A stretch of DNA of 64,000 bases from Duganella sp. 1411 (GCF_017833525.1 NZ_JAFICD010000008.1:213056-277055); one strand, 5' to 3'; shown: positions 8,460-17,402, numbered from the stretch's first letter. Program-made: numbers and translations. Notes: a model not told the origin generated them from the letters alone.

Positions 8460-11165
8460 ATGATGATGGAAACCGTTATTTCGCGTTCGCTGCGGCTGAT
8501 GTTTGCCGGCGGCGCCGCGTTCGTGCTGGCACAACCGGCAATCGCTCAACAAGCAGCAGACGCGCCGATCCAGCGCGTGGAAATTACCGGTTCGGCAATC
8601 AAGCGTATCGACGCCGAGACCGCCGTACCAGTGACCGTCGTGAAGATGGCCGACCTGAAAAAAGAAGGCATCACCACCGTTGAACAGGTGCTGGCCAATC
8701 TGAGCGTCTCGCAGTCGACCCAGGGCACCAGCCAGGTGGTCGGCTCCGGCACCGGCGGCGCCTCGTTCGCCGACATGCGCGGCATCGGCGCCAACAAGAC
8801 CCTGATCCTGCTCAACGGCCGCCGCCTGGCCAACAACGCCTTCGACAGCTCGGCGCCCGACCTGAACATGATCCCCTTCGCCGCGCTCGAGCGCGTCGAG
8901 GTGCTGCGCGACGGCGCCTCGTCGCTGTACGGCTCCGACGCGGTCGGCGGCGTGATCAACTTCATCACCAAAAAAGACTGGCAAGGCGGCACCGCCACCG
9001 TCGGCGTGGACAGCCCGCGCAAGGACGGCGGCACCGGCCGCAACGCCAACCTCGGCTACGGCTTCGGCGACCTCGAGCAGGACCGCTACAACATCTTCGC
9101 GATGGTCGACCACCAGGGGCAAAACGCCATCGGCGGCACCCAGCGCGACTACAACAAGCGCTACGCGGGCGGCCTGTCGGCATCGACCAGCCCGGCCAAC
9201 TACTACCAGGCCGACGCCAGCGGCAATCCGGCCGGTCCCGGCTGCTCCAGCAGCCCGAACCTCATCCCAGGCAGCAACGGCGCCTGCCAGATGACCACCT
9301 CGTCCTTCGTCAACTACGTTCCGAAGAGCGAGCGCACCACGGGCCTGATCCGCGGCACCTTCAAGCTGACCGACAACCATGAGCTGGGCGTGGAATACCT
9401 GACCACCCAGAGCAAGGTGCAAAGCGCGATCGCCCCGGTCCCATACGGCGGCCTGTACATCAACCGCAACCGTCCGGACGGCACCCCCAACCCTTACTAC
9501 CCCGGCAACGGCGGCGTGCCCAACAGCATCGCGCTGGACCCGAACTTCATGGACATCGGCGGTTCGATCACGCCGGGCGTACAGCCCGGCTTCGTGCACG
9601 CCCGCTGGCGCGATCTGCCGAACGGCTCGCGCGCCGACGAAAACATCAACCGCCAGGAACGCCTGGTGGTGAGCCTCAAAGGCGTCGTGGCCGGCTGGGA
9701 CTACGAGACCGCGCTGTCGTACAACATGAACAAGGTCAAGGAAAACCTGTACGGCTACAGCGACGGCGGCATCATCTCGCAAGGCGTACGCGACGGCGTG
9801 ATCAACGTCTTCGGCGACCAGAGCGCGGCCGGCACGGCGCTGCTCAACAGCGCAGCCCTGAGCGGCAACATCATGAACGCGCGCGGCCTCAGCAAAGGCG
9901 CCGACGTCAAGTTCAGCCGCGAAGTGGGCGACTGGTTCAACACCACCCACCAGGCCGGCCTGGCGGTCGGCGCGCAGTACGAGCACCAGGAATTCCGCAG
10001 CGCGGCCAACACCCCGTTCGCGGAAAAGGTGATCGCCTCGACCGGTATCGATCCGCTGACCCTGAACGAAGGCTCGCGCAGCGTGTCGGCCTTCTACTCC
10101 GAGCTGAACGTGCCGTTGCTGAAGAACCTGGACCTGACCGCCGCCTTCCGTTACGACAAATACAGCGACTTCGGCCACACCACCAATCCGAAGTTCTCGT
10201 TCGTCTACCGTCCGCTGACCTCGCTGCTGATGCGCGGTTCGTACTCGAAGGGCTTCCGCGCGCCGTCGCTGTATGAGATCAACGCGGCGAACTCGTACAC
10301 CAACGCCGCCAACACCATGGACGATCCGATCAACTGCCCGGGCGGCAATCCGATCCCCGGCAAATCGGCGGCGGCCAACTGCGGCCAGCAGTTCCAGGTG
10401 CTCAACGGTGGTAACCAGCACCTGAACCCGGAGCGCTCGAAAACCGGCACCGTCGGTCTGGTGTGGGAGCCCGTCAACAACCTGTCGCTGTCGGCCGACT
10501 ACTGGTCGATCCGCCTGACCCAGCAGATCAACAACCTGCAGGACAACGACGTGCTGAGCGACCCGGTCACCTTCGCGCCGTACTACCACCGCAATCCGTC
10601 GGGCGACCTGGCGGTGGACGGTTCGCAGTGCCCGAACCCGATCACCTGCGGCTACCTGGACCTGCGCACGCAGAACCTGGGCGACATGAACACCAACGGT
10701 GTCGACCTGTCGGCGGCCTACAAGCTGCGCACCAAGGACTACGGCCTGTTCAACTTCTCGTACAGCGGCACCTGGGTGCACAAGTACGAGTACCAGAACT
10801 TCGTCGGCGACACGATGCGCAACCGCCTGGGCGAATACTCGGGTGACGCCGTGGTCTTCCGCTGGCAGAACACGGTCAACGTGAACTGGAGCGAAGGCAA
10901 GTTCGGCGCCGGCCTGTCGGCGCACTACAAGTCCGGCTACATCGACCAGGATCCGACCAACCACGTCGCCTCGTACACCACGTTCGACGGCTACGGTTCG
11001 TGGGAAGCGATCAAGGGCCTGACCCTGACCGCCGGCGTGCGCAACCTGTTCGACCGCGATCCGCCGCTGTCGTACCAGACCACCGCCTTCCAGGCTGGCT
11101 ACGATCCACGCTACACGGACCCAACCGGCCGCACCCTGTACCTGCGCGCCACCTACAACTTCTAA
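8460..11165 (+). CDS. TonB-dependent receptor (901 aa)
   Basis: Outer-membrane receptor with signal peptide (cleavage near AIAQ), plug domain (RVEITGSAIKR; FADMRGIGANKTLILLNGRR; LRDGASSLYGSDAVGGVIN) and a beta-barrel ending in the aromatic TLYLRATYNF. The start at 8460 is chosen because AGGAG lies 8 nt upstream; an in-frame ATG at 8421 lacks one. The plug motifs are of the oligosaccharide/peptide receptor type. The N-terminus METVISRSLRLMF resembles that of the receptor at 889-3801, so the two are probably paralogues. The ligand cannot be inferred from neighbours, CorA and a sensor kinase. A strong terminator follows. Confidence 0.93.
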   Translation: MMMETVISRSLRLMFAGGAAFVLAQPAIAQQAADAPIQRVEITGSAIKRIDAETAVPVTVVKMADLKKEGITTVEQVLANLSVSQSTQGTSQVVGSGTGGASFADMRGIGANKTLILLNGRRLANNAFDSSAPDLNMIPFAALERVEVLRDGASSLYGSDAVGGVINFITKKDWQGGTATVGVDSPRKDGGTGRNANLGYGFGDLEQDRYNIFAMVDHQGQNAIGGTQRDYNKRYAGGLSASTSPANYYQADASGNPAGPGCSSSPNLIPGSNGACQMTTSSFVNYVPKSERTTGLIRGTFKLTDNHELGVEYLTTQSKVQSAIAPVPYGGLYINRNRPDGTPNPYYPGNGGVPNSIALDPNFMDIGGSITPGVQPGFVHARWRDLPNGSRADENINRQERLVVSLKGVVAGWDYETALSYNMNKVKENLYGYSDGGIISQGVRDGVINVFGDQSAAGTALLNSAALSGNIMNARGLSKGADVKFSREVGDWFNTTHQAGLAVGAQYEHQEFRSAANTPFAEKVIASTGIDPLTLNEGSRSVSAFYSELNVPLLKNLDLTAAFRYDKYSDFGHTTNPKFSFVYRPLTSLLMRGSYSKGFRAPSLYEINAANSYTNAANTMDDPINCPGGNPIPGKSAAANCGQQFQVLNGGNQHLNPERSKTGTVGLVWEPVNNLSLSADYWSIRLTQQINNLQDNDVLSDPVTFAPYYHRNPSGDLAVDGSQCPNPITCGYLDLRTQNLGDMNTNGVDLSAAYKLRTKDYGLFNFSYSGTWVHKYEYQNFVGDTMRNRLGEYSGDAVVFRWQNTVNVNWSEGKFGAGLSAHYKSGYIDQDPTNHVASYTTFDGYGSWEAIKGLTLTAGVRNLFDRDPPLSYQTTAFQAGYDPRYTDPTGRTLYLRATYNF

Positions 11166-11181
11166 GCTGAAGTCGTAACAA

Positions 11182-11221
11182 AAAAACCACCCCGCGGCCT
11201 GCGCCACTGGGGTGGTTTTTT
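11182..11221. terminator. Bidirectional intrinsic terminator
   Basis: A 12-bp stem AAAAACCACCCC (11182-11193) pairs with GGGGTGGTTTTT (11209-11220), with flanking A and T runs. It lies between the convergent TonB receptor and corA. Confidence 0.9.
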
Positions 11222-11237
11222 TTCGTCCTGGTTTTCG

Positions 11238-12206
11238 TTACAGCCAGCCGGCCTTTTTGAAGCGCCGGTACAGATACAGGCACACCGAGACCATCACCGT
11301 CAGCGCGAACGGATAGCCGTACTTCCACTCGAGCTCGGGCATGAACTTGAAGTTCATGCCCCACACGCCGGCGAACGCGGTGCAGATCGCGAAGATCGCC
11401 GCCCACGCCGCCAGCCGCTTGTTCACTTCGCTCTCCTCGATCGCCGTCATCGACAGGTTGACCTGGATCGCGGTGGCGATGGTGTCGCGGATGGTGTCGA
11501 GCGAGGCGCTGATGCGGTGCAGATGGTCGTGCACGTCGCGGAAGTATTCCTGGGTGTCCTGGCACATCGACGGCACCCGGCCGCCGTGCAGGCGGCCGAC
11601 CGCCTCCATCAGCGGCACCACCACGTGGCGCACGGTGGTGACCTTGCTTTTGAGCTCATACAGGCGCTCGATGTTGTCGCGCTGCTTGCCGCGGCTGAAG
11701 ATGAGCTCCTCGATTTTTTCCAGTTCCGTCTCCAGCATGTCGAGCACGGGGAAGTAGCGGTCGACCACCGCGTCCATCAGCGCGTACAGCACGAACGCCG
11801 GGCCCAGGCGCAGCATGTGCGGCTCCTTCTCGGCGCGCGCGCGCACGCCGAGGAAGCCCTGCTGGGTCTCGCCGTCGCGCGACGACAGGATGTAGTCCTG
11901 GCCGACGAAGATGTCGACCTCGCCGACGGCGACCTCGCCGTCGCGGCATTCGATGGTCTTGACCACCACGAACAGCGAATCGCCGTACTCCTCGATCTTG
12001 GGCCGCTGGTGGCCCCGGCTGGCGTCCTCGACGGCCAGCTCGTGCAGGCCGAATTCCTCCTTCATCACGGCCAGCTCGTCGGGCTTGGCGTCGCGCAAGG
12101 CGACCCAGACGAACGTCTCGGGCCGCTCGATGTAGTCGCTGATTTCCTCGACTGGAATGTCGTCCAGCTTCTGGCCGTCCTGATAGGCCACACAATTAAT
12201 CAACAT
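11238..12206 (-). CDS. corA: CorA-family magnesium/divalent cation transporter (322 aa)
   Basis: Inner-membrane pentameric Mg2+ channel. The N-terminal cytoplasmic domain begins MLINCVAYQDG and includes the long coiled helices (LETELEKIEELIFSRGKQ). The C-terminus carries two transmembrane segments with the diagnostic GMN loop, here GVWGMNFKFMPE, which is the selectivity signature. A short basic tail RRFKKAGWL ends the protein. The ATG at 12206 is chosen since residues upstream of it would overlap the terminator of ntrC. It could also carry Co2+ or Ni2+, or belong to the ZntB branch; the GMN sequence and length fit CorA. Monocistronic. Confidence 0.92.
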   Translation of the reverse strand: MLINCVAYQDGQKLDDIPVEEISDYIERPETFVWVALRDAKPDELAVMKEEFGLHELAVEDASRGHQRPKIEEYGDSLFVVVKTIECRDGEVAVGEVDIFVGQDYILSSRDGETQQGFLGVRARAEKEPHMLRLGPAFVLYALMDAVVDRYFPVLDMLETELEKIEELIFSRGKQRDNIERLYELKSKVTTVRHVVVPLMEAVGRLHGGRVPSMCQDTQEYFRDVHDHLHRISASLDTIRDTIATAIQVNLSMTAIEESEVNKRLAAWAAIFAICTAFAGVWGMNFKFMPELEWKYGYPFALTVMVSVCLYLYRRFKKAGWL

Positions 12207-12219
12207 ACGTGTATTCCAT

Positions 12220-12254
12220 AAAAAAAAGCCCCTGGCCTCGTCAGCCAAGAGCTT
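12220..12254 (-). terminator. Intrinsic terminator (minus strand) after ntrC
   Basis: Read on the minus strand, a near-perfect 10-bp stem (12244-12253 with 12227-12236) is followed by a run of seven to eight T. It lies downstream of ntrC, beyond the long inverted repeat. Confidence 0.75.
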
Positions 12255-12264
12255 ACATTAAGAC

Positions 12265-12348
12265 GGGGTCAGGTCCACCATTTCTACACGAACCCGGCGC
12301 TAGTGGCTGCCACGGACCCGCTCGTGTAGAAATGGTGGACCTGACCCC
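12265..12348. repeat. Long inverted repeat family B, copy 1
   Basis: Perfect 27-nt arms at 12265-12291 and 12322-12348 enclose a 30-nt loop. The arm core is GGTCCACCATTTCTACAC. The right arm plus CGGAGTT is identical, as reverse complement, to the left arm of a second copy at 33586-33690. It lies just downstream of ntrC. The arms are conserved and the loops are not. Confidence 0.9.
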
Positions 12349-12359
12349 GGAGTTATGGC

Positions 12360-13886
12360 TTAGTCGTCCTTCGCGCCGTCGATGCCGAGCTCGGCGATCT
12401 TGCGCGTGATGGTGTTGCGGCCGATGCCCAGCCGTACGGCGGCGTCGTTCTTGCGCCCGTGCGTGTGCTTGAGCGCCGTGCGGATCAGCGCCGATTCGAA
12501 TTGCCGCCCCAGCACCGCCATCACCTCCTGCTGGCCGCCGCTGAGCATGGCCGCGGCCTGCGCTTCCAACAGTCCCAGCCAGGCGTCCGGCGATCCCGGC
12601 AGCGCGTGCGCGCCGCCCGCCTCCGGCGTCGCCACCGGCACCACCGTGCCGTGGTGCTGGATCGCGCCGTAGCTCTCGGCCGGGGCCGACAGGCCGGCGC
12701 CGGCGCCCGCGCCCGCGCCCGCGCCGCCGCCCTGCTCCTGCGTCAGCTCCAGCGGCAAGTCCTTCACTTCCACCGTCTGCCCCGGCGCCATGACCGTGAT
12801 CCAGTTGCACAGGTTTTCCAGCTGGCGCACATTGCCCGGCAGGTCCAGGCCGCTGAGGAATTGCAAGGTGGCGTCGCTCATGCGCTTGGCTTCCACGCCC
12901 AGCTGCTTGGCGCTTTGCACCAGGAAGTGGCGCACCAAAATAGGGATGTCCTCGCGCCGCTCCCTCAAACTGGGCAAACGCAGCCGGATGACGTTGAGGC
13001 GGTGGTACAAGTCTTCGCGGAACAGGCCTTCGCGCACGCGCTGCTCCAGATTTTGGTGCGTCGCGGTGATCACCCGCACGTTGGCCTTGAGCGGCTGGTG
13101 CCCGCCGACTCGGTAGAAGTGGCCGTCCGACAGCACCCGCAACAGCCGCGTCTGCAGGTCGAACGGCATGTCGCCGATCTCGTCGAGGAACAAGGTGCCG
13201 TTCTCGGCCTGCTCGAAGCGGCCGCGCCGCGTCGTTTGCGCGCCGGTGAAGGCGCCGCGCTCATGGCCGAACAGTTCCGATTCGAGCAGGTCCTTGGGGA
13301 TCGCCGCCGTGTTGAGCGCGATGAACGGCTGCTGCGCGCGCGGGCTGTGCTTGTGCAGCGCGCGCGCCACCAGCTCCTTGCCCGAGCCCGATTCGCCGGT
13401 GATCAGCACCGTCACGTTCGATTGCGACAGGCGGCCGATGGCGCGGAACACTTCCTGCATCGCCGGCGCCTGGCCGAGGATCTCGGGCGTCTCCGACGGC
13501 CCCGATTCGACGCTGGTCTCGCGCAGGCTCTCGTCGAGCGCACGGCGGATCAGCTCGACGGCCTTGTCGATGTCGAACGGCTTGGCCAGGTATTCGAAGG
13601 CGCCGCCCTGGAACGCGGCCACGGCCGAGTCCAGGTCCGAGAAGGCGGTGATGATAATGACCGGCAGCCCGGGGAAGCGCGACTTCACCAGTTGCAGCAG
13701 GTCGAGGCCGGAGTCGCCCGGCATGCGGATGTCGGACACCAGCACCTGCGGCGTCTCGAACTCCAGCGCGGCGATGGCGTCGCGCGCGTTGGCAAAACTC
13801 TTGGTGGCCAGGTTTTCCCGTGCCAGCGCTTTTTCCAGTACCCAGCGGATCGATTCGTCGTCGTCTACTATCCAGATTGGCTTCAT
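12360..13886 (-). CDS. ntrC: Nitrogen regulation response regulator NtrC (508 aa)
   Basis: Sigma-54-dependent activator. The receiver domain (1-120) has the acidic pocket DDD at 8-10, phosphoacceptor Asp52 in SDIRMPG and Lys102 in AKPFD. The AAA+ domain shows Walker A GESGSGKE (about 164-171), the sigma-54-contacting GAFTGA loop (211-216), Walker B TLFLDEIGD and an arginine-finger region FREDLYHRL. The C-terminal Fis-type helix-turn-helix (RKNDAAVRLGIGRNTITRKI) binds DNA. Between AAA+ and HTH lies an unusual Gly-Ala repeat linker (GAGAGAGAGAG). It is encoded downstream of ntrB and glnA; NtrC-type sites lie upstream of glnA, suggesting autoregulation through that promoter. Confidence 0.96.
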   Translation of the reverse strand: MKPIWIVDDDESIRWVLEKALARENLATKSFANARDAIAALEFETPQVLVSDIRMPGDSGLDLLQLVKSRFPGLPVIIITAFSDLDSAVAAFQGGAFEYLAKPFDIDKAVELIRRALDESLRETSVESGPSETPEILGQAPAMQEVFRAIGRLSQSNVTVLITGESGSGKELVARALHKHSPRAQQPFIALNTAAIPKDLLESELFGHERGAFTGAQTTRRGRFEQAENGTLFLDEIGDMPFDLQTRLLRVLSDGHFYRVGGHQPLKANVRVITATHQNLEQRVREGLFREDLYHRLNVIRLRLPSLRERREDIPILVRHFLVQSAKQLGVEAKRMSDATLQFLSGLDLPGNVRQLENLCNWITVMAPGQTVEVKDLPLELTQEQGGGAGAGAGAGAGLSAPAESYGAIQHHGTVVPVATPEAGGAHALPGSPDAWLGLLEAQAAAMLSGGQQEVMAVLGRQFESALIRTALKHTHGRKNDAAVRLGIGRNTITRKIAELGIDGAKDD

Positions 13887-13955
13887 GTGTTTGTGTTATC
13901 CCGCAATATGGATCGTCAATCAAGGGACTCGGTACCCGCCCCTGCTTGCCTCGGC

Positions 13956-15068
13956 TTATGGCAACGGCAGCAGGATACGGAAATCCGTATATCCAGGCCG
14001 GCTCTCGCACTCGATCACGCCCATGTGCTGCTGCACAAAAGTCTGCGCCAGCGTCAGGCCCAAACCGCTGCCGCCCTCCCGGCCCGACACCAGCGGGTAG
14101 AAAATACGGTCGCGGATCTGGGGTGCGATACCCGGTCCATTGTCAATGATATGCAAGTCTAATGCCAGCCCGTAGCGGACCTTGGCCAGGGTCACCTGGC
14201 GCGCCACGCGGGTCTTCAAAATGATCTGCGCGGCGCCCGCCTCGATTTGCGAAGCGAGCGCTTGCGCGGCGTTGTGGGCGATGTTGAGCACCGTCTGGAT
14301 CAGCTGCTCCTTGTCGCCGCGGAACTCGGGGATCGAGGCGTCGTAGTCGCGCAGGATCGTCAGGCCGGACGGGAACTCGGCCAGCATCAGGCTGCGCACG
14401 CGCTCGAGCACCTCGTGGATGTTGACGTCGCCGACGATGTGCGGCCGCCGGTGCGGCGCCAGCAGCCGGTCGACCAGGGTTTGCAGGCGGTCGGCCTCCT
14501 TGATGATGACCTGCGTGTATTCGCGCAGCTGCACCGCGTGCAGCGCCGGCAGCTCCATCTCCAGCAGCTGGGCGGCGCCGCGGATGCCGCCCAGCGGGTT
14601 CTTGATCTCGTGCGCCAGGTTGCGGATCAGTTCCTTGTTGACCTGGCTCTGGTCGAGGATGCGCTCCTCGCGGTCGAGCTTGAGGTGCTGCAGGTGCTCG
14701 CGCAATTCGATCAGGATGTGGTCGGGCGGCTCGTCGAGCGCCGAGACGATGCTGTGCACGTGCAGCGGGTCGCGCCCGGCCCGCTCCAGGGTCAAGTCCT
14801 GGCGCAGGTCGGAGAACTTGTGCTCGCGCGCCTGGGCGCAGATGTGATCGAGCTCGTCGGGGTTGAGGAATTGCGCCGTCAGCTTTTGGCGCGACAGCGC
14901 CTTCAGGGAACTTTCCAACAGGTTCTCGGCCGCCGCGTTGGCGTAGGCGATGTGGCCCTGGGCGTCGAGCAGCACCACGGCCGAGGCCAGCAGTTCAAGG
15001 CCGGCCAGCGCCGGCGGGCGGTTCATGGCGGCCACCGCGCGGGCGGCGATATTGCTGACCAGGCTCAT
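13956..15068 (-). CDS. ntrB: Nitrogen regulation sensor kinase NtrB (370 aa)
   Basis: Cytosolic histidine kinase/phosphatase that controls NtrC in response to PII. The N-terminal PAS domain (about 20-90: GLELLASAVVLLDAQGHIAYANAAAE) is followed by the H-box RNLAHEIKNPLGGIRGAAQ with His153. The catalytic domain has the N box NIAHNAAQAL, DNGPGI and GGSGLGLTLAQ. No membrane segment is present, as expected. ntrC starts 69 nt downstream of the ntrB stop; the DUF4124 gene ends 25 nt upstream. Length and motif order match the family. Confidence 0.96.
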   Translation of the reverse strand: MSLVSNIAARAVAAMNRPPALAGLELLASAVVLLDAQGHIAYANAAAENLLESSLKALSRQKLTAQFLNPDELDHICAQAREHKFSDLRQDLTLERAGRDPLHVHSIVSALDEPPDHILIELREHLQHLKLDREERILDQSQVNKELIRNLAHEIKNPLGGIRGAAQLLEMELPALHAVQLREYTQVIIKEADRLQTLVDRLLAPHRRPHIVGDVNIHEVLERVRSLMLAEFPSGLTILRDYDASIPEFRGDKEQLIQTVLNIAHNAAQALASQIEAGAAQIILKTRVARQVTLAKVRYGLALDLHIIDNGPGIAPQIRDRIFYPLVSGREGGSGLGLTLAQTFVQQHMGVIECESRPGYTDFRILLPLP

Positions 15069-15093
15069 AGCGGGCTCGATTTCAAGTCGTGTT

Positions 15094-15627
15094 TCATTTG
15101 ATATTCGCGATCTCTCGTTTCAGGGCGTCGACATTCTTTTCCGAGCGGCTGATGCTGTCACGCATGGCGGCCACTCGCTCCTGGTACTTGGCGTAGTTGC
15201 GTTCGTCGCCGCGCCGTTCCGGCTCGCCGCCGTTGAACTCCTTGCGCAACTCGGCCAGCTTCTGCGTTTCGTTTTTCAGTTCGTCTTCCAGTATCGCGCG
15301 GCGGTCGGCGTCGCGGGCGCGCTGCTCGGCGCCGTCGACGCGGGGGAAGTCGCCCGGCGTGGCGGCCGGCGCGGCCGGCGTCGCAGCCGTGCCGCCTGCG
15401 CGCGCCGGCGCGCCCTGCCGCTTCGGCGGCGCCGGTATCGCCAGGCCCGGCAAGTCCATCGCCTTGCAGTAATTGCCGCGATACACGTCGGTGTATTCGG
15501 TGCTGCCGTTGGGCGGGGTGCATTTATAGATGACGCCCTGCGCCCGCGCGGCGCCGGCGGCGGCCAGCGCCAAAGCCAGCGCCGCGCCAACGTTGGCTAA
15601 ACCGCATCGTTTCAAACTCGTTGTCAT
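15094..15627 (-). CDS. DUF4124-type secreted protein (177 aa)
   Basis: The start at 15627 gives a clean signal peptide (basic MTTSLKR, hydrophobic Ala/Leu core, AARA-Q cleavage). The mature start VIYKCTPPNGSTEYTD is the DUF4124 signature, a short domain found at the N-terminus of proteobacterial envelope proteins. A Pro/Ala-rich linker follows, then a charged helical tail (about 105-175: RRAILEDELKNETQKLAELRK) that should form a coiled coil. Function is unknown. It sits between glnA and ntrB, 25 nt from ntrB, so it is probably co-transcribed with the nitrogen regulators. Longer starts at 15654 or 15696 are possible but spoil the signal peptide. Confidence 0.85.
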   Translation of the reverse strand: MTTSLKRCGLANVGAALALALAAAGAARAQGVIYKCTPPNGSTEYTDVYRGNYCKAMDLPGLAIPAPPKRQGAPARAGGTAATPAAPAATPGDFPRVDGAEQRARDADRRAILEDELKNETQKLAELRKEFNGGEPERRGDERNYAKYQERVAAMRDSISRSEKNVDALKREIANIK

Positions 15628-15676
15628 TCTTAATCCATGGGTGGAACGCTCCATCCTGAATATACAACATCCAAAC

Positions 15677-15715
15677 AAAAACGCGGGGAAAGCCATGGCT
15701 CCCCCCGCGTTTTTT
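15677..15715. terminator. Intrinsic terminator after glnA
   Basis: A stem AAAACGCGGGG paired with CCCCGCGTTTT, with an internal AGCCATGGCT palindrome, is flanked by A and T runs. It lies between the end of glnA and the DUF4124 gene on the minus strand. It would lower but need not abolish read-through into ntrBC. Confidence 0.85.
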
Positions 15716-15752
15716 GCTTCACCACAAGCATCGGCCAGCCGATGCGTTGCGA

Positions 15753-17168
15753 TTACAGCGAGTAGTACATGTCGAACTCGGCAGGGTGGGTCGTCATGCG
15801 CATGCGCTGGACGTCCTGCATTTTCAGTTCGATGTAAGCGTCGATCATCGAATCGCTGAACACGCCGCCACGGGTCAGGAACTCACGGTCTTTGTTCAGC
15901 GCGTCGAGCGCTTCTTCCAGCGACGAGCAGACGGTCGGGATCAGCGCGTCTTCCTCAGGCGGCAGGTGGTACAGGTCTTTCGATGCCGCTTCGCCCGGGT
16001 GGATCTTGTTGGCGATACCGTCCAGGCCGGCCATCAGCAGCGCGGCGAAGCACAGGTACACGTTCGCCAGTGGGTCCGGGAAACGGGTTTCGATACGGCG
16101 GCCTTTTGGATTGGCCACGTGTGGAATACGGATCGAAGCCGAACGGTTACGGGCCGAGTAGGCCAGCTTGACCGGCGCTTCGAAGCCTGGAACCAGACGC
16201 TTGTACGAGTTGGTGCCCGGGTTGGTGATCGCGTTCAGCGCCTTGGCGTGCTTGATGATGCCGCCGATGTAGTACAGCGCCGTTTCCGACAGGCCGGCAT
16301 AGCCGTCGCCGGCGAACAGGTTGACGCCGTCCTTCCAGATCGACTGGTGCACGTGCATGCCCGAACCGTTGTCGCCAACGATAGGTTTTGGCATGAAGGT
16401 GGCGGTCTTGCCGTAGCTGTGGGCGACGTTCCAGACCACGTATTTCAGGTTCTGGGTCCAGTCGGCGCGCTCGACCAGGGTCGAGAACTTGGTGCCGATT
16501 TCGTTCTGGCCGGCGCCGGCCACTTCGTGGTGGTGCACTTCGACCGGGATGCCCAGCGATTCGAGGATCAGGCACATTTCCGAACGCATGTCCTGGAAGC
16601 TGTCGACCGGAGGAACCGGGAAGTAGCCGCCCTTGACGGTCGGACGGTGGCCGCTGTTGCCGCCTTCGATTTCCTTGTCGGTGCTCCACGACGCTTCGTC
16701 GGAGTCGATCTTGACGAAGCAGCCGGACATGTCGATCTTCCAGCGCACGCTGTCGAAGATGAAGAATTCCGGCTCAGGGCCGAAGTAGGCGGTGTCGCCC
16801 ATGCCCGACGATTTCAGGTACGCTTCGGCGCGCTTGGCGATCGAACGCGGGTCGCGGTCGTAGCCCTTGCCGTCCGACGGTTCGATGACGTCGCACTGCA
16901 TGAACAGCGTGGTCTCTTCCATGAACGGATCGATGTTCGCGGTGTTTGGATCTGGCAGCAGAATCATGTCCGATGCTTCAATGCCCTTCCAGCCGGCGAT
17001 CGAGGAACCGTCGAATGCGTGACCCGATTCAAACTTGTCCATGTCGAAGTGCGACACGGGCACGGTGACGTGCTGTTCTTTGCCACGGGTATCGGCGAAA
17101 CGGAAATCAACGAATTTGACTTCGTTTTCCTGGACCATTTTCAAGACTTCTGCGGCTGTCATTGCCAT
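15753..17168 (-). CDS. glnA: Glutamine synthetase type I (471 aa)
   Basis: Forms glutamine from glutamate, ammonia and ATP; dodecameric cytosolic enzyme. The sequence has the GS beta-grasp start (VKFVDFRFADTRGKEQH), the latch DGSSIAGW, metal-ligand region PEPEFFIFD, the ATP-site NGSGMHVHQS and the glutamate-loop NRSASIRIP. KDLYHLPPEE near residue 400 holds the tyrosine that is adenylylated in GSI-beta enzymes, so GlnE control is expected. The length is that of GSI-beta. A sigma-54 promoter and three NtrC-type sites lie upstream. It heads the locus followed by DUF4124, ntrB and ntrC. Confidence 0.98.
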   Translation of the reverse strand: MAMTAAEVLKMVQENEVKFVDFRFADTRGKEQHVTVPVSHFDMDKFESGHAFDGSSIAGWKGIEASDMILLPDPNTANIDPFMEETTLFMQCDVIEPSDGKGYDRDPRSIAKRAEAYLKSSGMGDTAYFGPEPEFFIFDSVRWKIDMSGCFVKIDSDEASWSTDKEIEGGNSGHRPTVKGGYFPVPPVDSFQDMRSEMCLILESLGIPVEVHHHEVAGAGQNEIGTKFSTLVERADWTQNLKYVVWNVAHSYGKTATFMPKPIVGDNGSGMHVHQSIWKDGVNLFAGDGYAGLSETALYYIGGIIKHAKALNAITNPGTNSYKRLVPGFEAPVKLAYSARNRSASIRIPHVANPKGRRIETRFPDPLANVYLCFAALLMAGLDGIANKIHPGEAASKDLYHLPPEEDALIPTVCSSLEEALDALNKDREFLTRGGVFSDSMIDAYIELKMQDVQRMRMTTHPAEFDMYYSL

Positions 17169-17212
17169 GCGTATCTCCTAAAGGAATGTGTATAACTGGT
17201 GCGCTCGTTATA

Positions 17213-17228
17213 AGCAGTATCCATGCCA
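17213..17228 (-). promoter_or_regulatory. Sigma-54 (-24/-12) promoter of glnA
   Basis: On the minus strand the 16-mer TGGCATGGATACTGCT matches the sigma-54 consensus TGGCAC-N5-TTGCW, with invariant GG and GC at the correct spacing. The -12 GC is at 17214-17215. Transcription would start near 17202, about 34 nt before the glnA ATG. Confidence 0.85.
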
Positions 17229-17334
17229 GCCCGAAACTCATCACCATATGTTCATAGCGTCTTGGAACTCGCCGCCAAAAGAGACTAAAACCGGCGGGCC
17301 AGCCAAGCTGCCACTATTTACGGCAGATCAATGC

Positions 17335-17351
17335 GGCACCATGGTGGTGCA
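17335..17351. promoter_or_regulatory. NtrC-binding site 1 (strong)
   Basis: GGCACCATGGTGGTGCA matches the dyad TGCACCA-N3-TGGTGCA at 13 of 14 defined positions. Centred about 140 bp upstream of the predicted glnA start site. Confidence 0.8.
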
Positions 17352-17363
17352 ATATTCTCAAAC

Positions 17364-17380
17364 CGCACCAATTTCGTGCA
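17364..17380. promoter_or_regulatory. NtrC-binding site 2
   Basis: CGCACCAATTTCGTGCA matches TGCACCA-N3-TGGTGCA at 12 of 14 positions. It is centred 29 bp from site 1. Confidence 0.7.
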
Positions 17381-17402
17381 ATTTCCGCTTTCGCCGGAAA
17401 AT

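Noticed and set aside
8445..11207. Long minus-strand frame of 920 codons
   Set aside because: Antisense shadow of the second TonB receptor.
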